DNA of 64,000 nucleotides from Arthonia radiata (Eukaryota; Ascomycota; Arthoniomycetes; Arthoniales; Arthoniaceae). Positions 56,939-64,000 of the stretch are shown in pieces. The notes under the pieces are model-generated. The model was not told the origin of the DNA. It searched no databases and was given only the letters and a program-made list of their open reading frames with translations. The DNA lies in contig PSQN01000014.1 of NCBI GenBank assembly GCA_002989075.1, positions 806,001 to 870,000 of the forward strand, given 5' to 3'. How positions within the stretch are numbered: the first letter of the stretch is position 1; the number at the start of each line of letters is the position of its first letter. The translations under genes were made by a program, and so were the position numbers.

Positions 56939-59900
56939 TCAAAGTGTCCACGAGTCGTGCTTGATCGTACTGCCCCCAGCCACCAACGTACTCAGGGTCG
57001 CCAACGTTGAAGCTCCCTGTGTGTCGAAAACCGCAATATCAGCCGCAAACTCCTTCACTATCCGATTGCGAAGCTCGATCGCTAGCAAGGAGTCAACACC
57101 GTGACTCTGAAGTGGCTTGTGTAAATCGACCGACGACGAGGATGCCACGGCCAAAGCCGAGATTGATGTGCCCAGCCTCTGAACGACCGCCTGAACAACG
57201 ACCTCTGCCGCCTTGTCGAGCGATGGCGAGGATGCGAAGAGCGCGCGTGCGTTGATCTCGTCTGTTCCAGTCTGGGCTGCGGTGTTGTGGCGGCGCGCCC
57301 CTTCCAGTGCAAGAAGACGGAGTAGCGGTTGACGGCTGTGGTCCACGCTCTCGAGGTTGCTGCCACCGCCACTGCCCAAGCCGATGGCGAGTTGGCTCTG
57401 ACTGGGCAGAAGAACGGGCAAATCTGGATTGCAGCAATAGTCGAGGATGCCAAAGTACTTCTGACGGGTTATCGGCTCAAGGGTACCATACTTCAAAACT
57501 CGACTCAGCAGGTTCGGGTCCTCGGCGAGGATGCCGTCTTCGGACAGCGCGCCGAGATCTAGGGAGATGGCCTTTTCGCCTTGTGATATACAGTAACGCG
57601 CCAAGCCGTCCTCGTAGCAGTTTCCCGCGTTGTAGTTACTTTGGCCGCGAATGCCGGCCAGACCTGAGGCGGACGCCAGCAAGACGAAGAAGTCGAGATG
57701 ACGAGGTAGCGTGGCGTGTAGATTCCAGGAACCGATAGTCTTACACTGCACTGCGTCGCGCCAGTTGTCGTATGTCATGTTTTCGAAAAGGCAGTCCTAT
57801 CTCCATTAGCAAGTGACGTGGGTTTTGGGTGGTTCACAATCCTACTCTCGTCAAGACCGACATCTGAAGACAGCCTTTGATGGGCGGCACTTGTGAAGAC
57901 GGACATTGAATAACCTGTTCGACCTCGCGCAAGTTCGTGATGTCGCACGCAGGAGTCTCCACGCGGGCATGTCGATCTCGAAGCTCCTCGACCAGTTTCC
58001 AGGCGGCATCTGTACGTGGGCCGGATCTGGAAAGCAGGATCAGAGTGCCTGCCCCTCTGTCGGCCAACCATCTCGCTGTAGCTCTCCCAAGTCCGCCGAG
58101 CCCGCCCGCGATAACATATGTAGCGTCTGAACCCAGCCGGAAGCTTGGCTTTGTCTCGATTAGAGCCTGTTGTGTTGGTCATTTGTGAGCTGTCTCATCC
58201 CGAATGCAAGATGCTCTAGAAAAAGACGACTCACTGTAACGCTCGTGTCAGAGTGGATCTCAAGAATATGTTTCCCAATCTTGGTAGCTTCTTTCAACTC
58301 TCGAAAAGCCAATGCGGTGTCCGACATGTCGTGAACATGTACTTCTCGGGGAAGACGCAAGGCCTTGCCAATGAACATGTCGATAACCTTGCTTATGCCT
58401 TCTCGAAATTTGTGAGGCTTTTCTTGCGCCCACAGAGAGCCCTCAAAAGACATGAAAGAGACGTTTTTATGGAAAGCGTACATGGGCAATTGCGAGTTCG
58501 AGAGTATGTCCTTGAGACCAATCTCGACAAATCGACCGAACGGTGCGACACAATCCCACGAGGCTAGAAGATTTCCCCCTGTTAAGCAGTTCATCACCAC
58601 ATCAACGCCACGGCATTTGGTGAGTCGCATGACGCCCTGTGCAAAGTCATCGTCTCGACTGTAGAATATATTCTCCTCCGGAATGTCATACTCGTCCATC
58701 AACACCTGCTTCTTCTGTGCGGACCCGACAGTCGCGAAGATGGTCGCACCAACTAGCCTTGCAAGTTGGATTGCAGCTTGACCAGTGCCACCCGATGCGG
58801 CGTGGATTAAGATAGACTCTCCTCTCTGTAAACGAGATAGTTTGTGAATTACGAGCCATGCCGTTCCAAATTGGACTGGGATGGCAGCTGCTGTTGTAAA
58901 TCCCATTTGGTCTGGTATCTTGAAGGTGGCGGTCACTTTTGCCTTTGTGACAGTTCGGCAAACCCCCGGCGCACACACAAGGACTCTGTCGCCCGGATAC
59001 AGTTCGACGCTTTTGCCGACTCGTGTGACGATGCCCGAGCACTCTCCGCCCAGGGTGGTGGATGGTACCTGGCCAAACATTGTCAAGCAATCTTTGAAGT
59101 TCATTCCGATCGCTCTGACCTGCACTTCTACTTCGTCGTCCGCCAGTGGTAGTGACACGCTGTCATCTTCAACCCAGCGCAGGGAGTCAATAGCACCGGG
59201 GGAGCCAAGCTCAAGTTTCAAAGGTGGTGCATCTTTGATCATCGTGCGGGAGAAATGCCGAGCCTCTGATCGATCGAGAACATGTTGGGTAGCATCCCCG
59301 TCAAGCGTGATTCTGGGGATGTTCAGTCGACCTGCAATCTCTGCATATTCCGCATCTTGCCATTCTGGCTGTGGCTGTACGTGATTACGCTTTAGAATGT
59401 CAACCACTTGCTGCATCTGTGCATCGCAAAGTTGTCGTGTCCGGTCCAGCGCCAGGGTCGTCAAGTTGAGGGACCCTCGCTCTGCGCGCAACACTCGAGC
59501 TAGCCCTTGCACAATCTCGTACTCTGGCCGTTCTGTTTGTGATATCCAAACGATGTCACGAGCTGATAGAATTAGCTGCTGCAGCGCCGAAAACGAGCCT
59601 TCGTCTATAGAGTAGAGCAAAGGTCGGTCATACTCGTGCAGGAGCACAAAAATGGCTTGCTCACTATTAGCCACGCTCAGAGTCTCATACAAACTCAGGG
59701 TGATGACTTCAAGAGGGAGAGTGCTTTGCAACCCTTTCATGAGCCTAGTCGCAGCTTCAATCTGTTCGCTTGACTGGCGATTCACAACGATGTACAGCTG
59801 GCGATCCCCTGCCAGCGTGGGTGTGTCTTCCAGCATGCGTTCGTACACTGTCACGAACGAGTAAGGCTGATATGTTGGACTAAGCTGCCACTTAAGTCGC

Positions 59901-61225
59901 AAGCCAGAGGGGTTGAAATTGTGCTTGGCCAAGGAATCATCATCGTCGAGCAAAGAAGGCGCTTCGCCGTCCGAAATATTCTCACGACTGACATCAAGTA
60001 ACAGCAACCGACCGTTGGGTTTAAGAAACTGTCGAATGTTCTGCAGCACTTGATCTGCAGCGCCAACTGTACGCGGAGCAATGACAAGGTCAACGTCATC
60101 TTCGATCGGGTGCTCCGCAATAGACTGCTCTTCGATGTCAAATAACTCCACAGTCGTTCTAGGCCGCGTTTGGAGTCTGCTGCGCATCCTGTCTGCGGCA
60201 CTTGCTGACTTGGTAAGAAAGCTGAATCTGCCGTACCTCGTTTGCACGCTTTCCTGATCGACGGTCTCATTCGTCAGCGTTTTTAGTGGGTTTTCAGTGA
60301 TATCGATGTTGTTCATGTCCAACTCCAATATCCGAAGATCCGGGTTTTGGTGCCCCAAGATATCCAGGTATGTCTCTAAGGGTGTCGCACGCGAGGCTTT
60401 TGCAGACTGTTCACAATAAGTCAAGATATCCGTCATGTCCATGAGCTCGATGTCGGGTTTGAAATCCACTCGATAAGCCACATCAGACCGCGCAAGATCT
60501 TGATGCGAGTCTTCCACTTTCGCGTCCCCAATTTTGGTTAGCACGAGATCTCGAAATTGAATGCACACCCTGCTTGAACCGTGATTGAAAGCTGTGCCGC
60601 TGAAAGAGATCGTCCGGTCGTCTTTCGCCGATGCCCACGTGGATTCGCAAATCTCAGGAGTGTCTGGGTAAGCGATACCACTTTTTGGAATGGACAGATA
60701 GCGCAAAGAAGTTGGTATCATTGTTGAGGTGGTTTTCTGGCCACCTTGCGAAGCACCCGCGAGTGCAACGTGGAAGATCGAGTCCAAAGTAGCAGGATGC
60801 ACCACGTGAGGCTGAGGGTACTCTTCTGCTGGCCATTCGTACGGCCTAATTCTCGCATGCACGTTTTGTTGCTTGTTGTACGCGCCGCTTTGAACACACT
60901 GAAATGCTGGACTTAGCCCTAGACCGCTTTTCTTCGAACTGTCGTACAAGAGCTGGGTATCGATCGCACAATCACATGCATTGGCGATTTCTGCGGTCTC
61001 CTCAAGGCATGAGCTCAGCCGCTCCCTGTTTTCCCTGCCACGATTAATAGGATTGAGTGCTTCTCTGTACTTCACGCGGATCCAGCCCCGGCAGCATTCG
61101 CTCCAAAGCTCTTTCTCGTTAGCGAACAAACGAAACTCTGACCACGACGCTACGGTGCAGACAAAGGTAGCGCGCTGATTGCTTTCGTTGAGAGAGGACT
61201 GTTGATTGGGGACTTTCATTATCAT
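56939..61225 (-). pseudogene. 5'-truncated highly reducing polyketide synthase (DH-cMT-ER-KR-ACP)
   Basis: The remaining exons, 61225-58235, 58166-57846 and 57796-56939, encode 1,389 residues. Present in order are: the C-terminal half of the dehydratase (HVVHPATLDSIFHVAL with its catalytic Asp); a core with a methyltransferase-like fold whose SAM-binding glycine motif is replaced (LRILELDMNNIDITEN), so non-catalytic; an enoylreductase (RAIGMNFKDCLTMFG, HAASGGTGQAAIQLARLVGA); a ketoreductase (YVIAGGLGGLGRATARWLAD; catalytic Ser and Tyr region in LLASASGLAGIRGQSNYNAG); and an acyl carrier protein with the phosphopantetheine serine in GVDSLLAIELRNRI. The ketosynthase, acyltransferase and first half of the dehydratase are absent, although such enzymes normally start with them. 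The product would be a reduced polyketide chain, now not made by this gene alone. The 3' half is otherwise well preserved, so loss seems recent or the fragment may be retained. Confidence 0.85.
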
Positions 61226-61832
61226 CTCATCGAAGTTGAGATCTCCTCATGCTTTCGTTTGCCTGAGCTTGACTGTAAAGACCAACTTCCTGCGGTCCGC
61301 ACCGCACAGGTCTACCACCCCTGGCACATCCCTGCTCAGCACGCCTCCCAGATGCATTCAATCACACGTCAAGCGGACAGCATGTAGCCTCGCGGACCTA
61401 TAGTATCCTGCTGCTGCCATTCAGACAGCGGCAATGCAGGCGCGCACTCGCTGCCGTTAGGTGGGCCTCAGGACGGGCAATGTCGCATCCGCCCTGGTAT
61501 GTTCGAAGCGCTTGTAACAACACAACCCTCCACATGGGCCAACACTGCTGATCACTGACTACGTCAAGAGCGTCGTTATGCACAGATTTAGATGGGTGTC
61601 CTAATGCCAGCTGGCGGCGAAATGTGCCGGGTCAAGCACTCGCCTGTTTGGGTCAGGCCTCAAGAGTGGGACAATTGCACGGCTATAAAACACCCTTCCG
61701 ACATCGTCATCGCTCGAAAAGCAGCGCTTCGGTTCTGTACAACAATAGCAATCGGCTTGCGCTTCGTTGGCATTGGGCAGACTCTCTATATTGTTAACAC
61801 TTCTATGTTTCAGAGGGAGCGAGAAAAATTCA
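61226..61832. other. Junction between PKS remnant and receptor-like gene
   Basis: About 600 bp holding no intact PKS domain. It must include the promoter of the receptor-like gene on the plus strand. Confidence 0.5.
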
Positions 61833-62957
61833 ATGTCATCGGCACTGTCTCTGGCGGCTCGCGCTCCCACCGTCCCTCCACGAGAGAACACTGCATCTGC
61901 TATATTGTCGGAATCGTACATTCTCCTTGCTGTCACAGCTATCCTGGTCGCACTGCGATGCTTTGTTCGCATCCATATCACCAAGCAATGGGGATGGGAT
62001 GACACTCTCATCATCTGGGCCTGGGTTCGTATTCCCAACTCTATTGCCAAGTGCAGAAGGCCTCTTGCCGGACAGAATTACTGACCGTTTTCACGATAGG
62101 TGTTCCTTCTCGTTGGAGCAGTCTTAGTGAATGTCGAGACTAGCCTGGGTTTTGGGCCAGCATATACACTACATTGCAGATGCGGAGCAGCATGCGCTCG
62201 ATATACTCAAGTTCAACACTTTTTACCAGATGGATAACGTTATTTGCACGCTCTTGACGAAGATTTCAATCTGTCTCTTCATACTACGCATCAAAGACAA
62301 CAGAAGTCTTCGCCTAACGTTCGCACTTTTCATGACCTTAATGGCGCTGGCGACTACCGGCGTCATCATCACGTTGGCACTGTCGTGCATTCCGTTACAG
62401 AAACTCTGGAAGCCCGAGATGCCTGGCAAGTGTCTTCCGCTTCCCAATGTGTACATCGTGGCATACATTCAGTCTGCGTTTACCATATTGACGGATCTGG
62501 CCTTGACGTTTTCACCGATCCTGATCCTCTGGCGTGTTCAGATCAAGCGCCGACGCAAGATACTCGTGTGCTTCTTGATGAGTCTGGGACTGGTTGCTAC
62601 CATTTCAAACGCCCTGAGGAACTACTATCAGGATGGCCTGACGGGATCCGATCCGACCTGTAAGCGTCTTGAATACGTGTCGCGGTGATACGAATATATG
62701 GCTAATTAACTTTGTGACCAGACGCCATGACCGGGGTGACGGTTCTTGCTGTCCTCGAGATGTCTTCAGGAATCATAGCAGCTTGCATACCGGCCTGCTC
62801 CCCAATCGTGAAGCTCTGGAAAAAAGACAGCAGCACATATACAGGTGGATCGTATCAGATGAAGCACGTGGTGGCCTCGTCAGGTCGGGTCAGCAAAACG
62901 TGGCCCAAAAGTCGAGAGTACGCAGAACTAGAGGACTGGCACATCCGCGCAATCTAG
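61833..62957 (+). pseudogene. Fungal rhodopsin-like (PTH11-type fold) membrane protein with a frame break
   Basis: Exons are 61833-62024, 62100-62659 and 62722-62957; introns are GTTCGT/ACGATAG and GTAAGC/TGACCAG. Family features are clear: LLAVTAILVALRCFVRIHIT, the QWGWDDTLIIWAWV motif at the end of exon 1, VFLLVGAVLVNVETSLGFG, then GQHIHYIADAEQHALDILKF, TLLTKISICLFILRI, GVIITLALSCIPLQKLW, IQSAFTILTDLALTFSPILI and VTVLAVLEMSSGIIAACIPA. This gives seven hydrophobic spans as in the fungal integral membrane protein family near PTH11. Between SLGFG and GQHIHY the frame shifts by one base within TTTGGGCCAG (62151-62160). This could be a genuine lesion or a sequencing error in a short G/C run. The rest looks intact, about 330 residues in total. 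Possible surface receptor or cluster-associated protein. Confidence 0.72.
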
Positions 62958-63727
62958 CATCTGAACAGTGGAATGACTGCTTTGGATTGACACTGACATT
63001 GCTTGACTTCGGAACAGAGTATATGACCTCGGTGTCGTGCGCAGAGTCATCGATGCATATTTATCGAATGTTTAAGAACCAACCTCATTTTGTGGATATC
63101 TGGCTGGAGATTCTAGCCAAATTTGACACAGACACATTAATTGATTGGGGACCAGCATTTATTGCTATCTGAGAAGAGTTATATTCGCGGACCACGACTT
63201 CGCTTGCTTTCTAGGCCCATCTTTACCGGCTACCTGGCCCAAGAAATTGGCGCAGACGTCTAGGCACGATACTATCTGGCGATCTTAATTCTGAGAATGG
63301 CCTCATGATTTGGGTCATGAGACGTTCACTCAAACATGCACTGGGGGGCAGATGCGGAACTGGCTGCAATCACTCGATGTGACAGCAGGGGTGGCACCCG
63401 ACGATTGCTTTAGCGCGCCCCGCGTATTGCGCATCGCCTGTGCCGCGTACTTGCATTGAGCGGAGCGCACATCATGAGGCGTCGCGAGGCGTAGTGAGGC
63501 GTAGTCCAATTCGGCTTTGCCGGCGAACACACCCCAGCATCTCTATCGCACACTTCTTGCAATTGAGAGACTCGGCCCGTAAATGTCTCACAGGCATCAA
63601 CCAATCCCCCGCATCTCATATTACCTGTCGACGTACTTTCGAATCGCTGTCTACTGGCACCCAAAATGTGTTTGGAACTGTTACAAGCTACCGTCGACCC
63701 TTTGCCTCAAACTTCTCGTCGTTGAAC
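62958..63727. other. Intergenic region
   Basis: About 770 bp between the receptor-like gene and the MFS start. A small direct repeat, GAGGCGT(A/C)G, occurs about three times around 63475-63505. No gene was recognised. Confidence 0.5.
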
Positions 63728-64000
63728 ATGACCCAACAAGACTCCAACCTTTCACGCTTAGCACTAGCATCTACAGCGACTGAGGAAGCAGGCTATGAGT
63801 TAGCGAAAATGGATCTGAAGAGCAAGATGTCCTCTGGAACGTCATCGTCGCCTGAAGACAGGGTCAACGACAACAACGAAGACGCAAAGATTCGACTGGG
63901 GGGATGGCAGCTACATGGGACCACATTCTCGTAAGTGCATCATAAGACACGGAAGAAGATATTGAATGACCGTTTGATATCATCACTAGGTCACTTTTTG
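63728..64000 (+). CDS. MFS transporter, N-terminal part, runs off the window
   Basis: Exon 1 is 63728-63930 and exon 2 starts at 63990, with a GTAAGT/CACTAG intron, phase 2. The visible 72 residues begin MTQQDSNLSRLALASTATEE and reach LGGWQLHGTTFSSLF. A polar Ser/Asp/Asn-rich cytosolic leader followed by a (G)W-(R/Q)-L-H...TF sequence is the usual entry into the first transmembrane helix of DHA-type drug:proton antiporters. No membrane span is yet included, so the call rests on this junction alone and on its position beside a PKS remnant. The remainder lies beyond 64000. Confidence 0.5.

Noticed and set aside
1-64000. Retroelement, virus-like or DNA transposon genes
   Set aside because: No reverse transcriptase, integrase, capsid, polymerase or transposase motifs were recognised in any frame; tandem repeats lack terminal repeats or target duplications.

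Overview
The window looks like nuclear DNA of a filamentous ascomycete (Pezizomycotina, plausibly Dothideomycetes; the class is inference). The evidence is compact genes with mostly 48-170 nt GT-AG introns carrying CTAAC/CTGAC-like branch sites, two large Zn2Cys6 regulators, a TeaR/Mod5-like polarity protein, an Mkk1/2-type cell-wall-integrity MAPKK, Mdm34 of the ERMES complex, a reducing polyketide synthase remnant and a fungal rhodopsin-like membrane protein. No rRNA, tRNA, CRISPR or recognisable transposon or virus-like protein was seen. Exon joins were worked out by hand from splice motifs and reading phase.

Left part (0-28.7 kb): housekeeping and regulatory genes. In order they are TeaR-like (+), ribosomal protein S12/eS12 (+), an Aim18-like chalcone-isomerase-fold mitochondrial protein (+), dithiol glutaredoxin (-), a Vid24-domain GID substrate receptor (+), a single-finger C2H2 protein (-), a cysteine-containing secreted protein (-), a Zn2Cys6 factor (-), the MAPKK (-) and a hypothetical protein (-). 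Between the GID and C2H2 genes lies a 3 kb spacer with two families of degenerate tandem repeats (12.2-13.3 kb). A coding-like relic lies at 18.3-18.8 kb.

Middle (28.7-46.3 kb): a gene-poor 6 kb stretch dense in the hexamer TCGCAA/TTGCGA. It is followed by Mdm34 (-), an apparent fusion of a FAR1/WRKY-GCM1-like zinc domain with an MTH1187/Ecm15 thiamine-binding domain (-), an RBR ubiquitin ligase (-), a second Zn2Cys6 factor (+) and a small DUF6640-like membrane protein (-).

Right part (46.3-64 kb): more accessory in character. A convergent pair of about 200-residue paralogs shares intron positions; one of them lacks a normal splice acceptor. Then come EB1/Bim1 (+), a type II membrane protein with a beta-rich ectodomain (+), two decayed tandem copies of an unrecognised gene family (-), a reducing PKS lacking its KS-AT half (-), a rhodopsin-like receptor gene with a frame break (+) and the first exons of an MFS transporter (+) running off the edge. 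The decayed copies, truncated PKS, frame-broken receptor and transporter look like the eroded margin of a secondary-metabolism or otherwise fast-evolving locus.

Shared themes are cell polarity and cell-wall signalling (TeaR, EB1, MAPKK), mitochondrial organisation (Aim18-like, Mdm34) and protein degradation (GID receptor, RBR ligase). They do not form a single pathway cluster.
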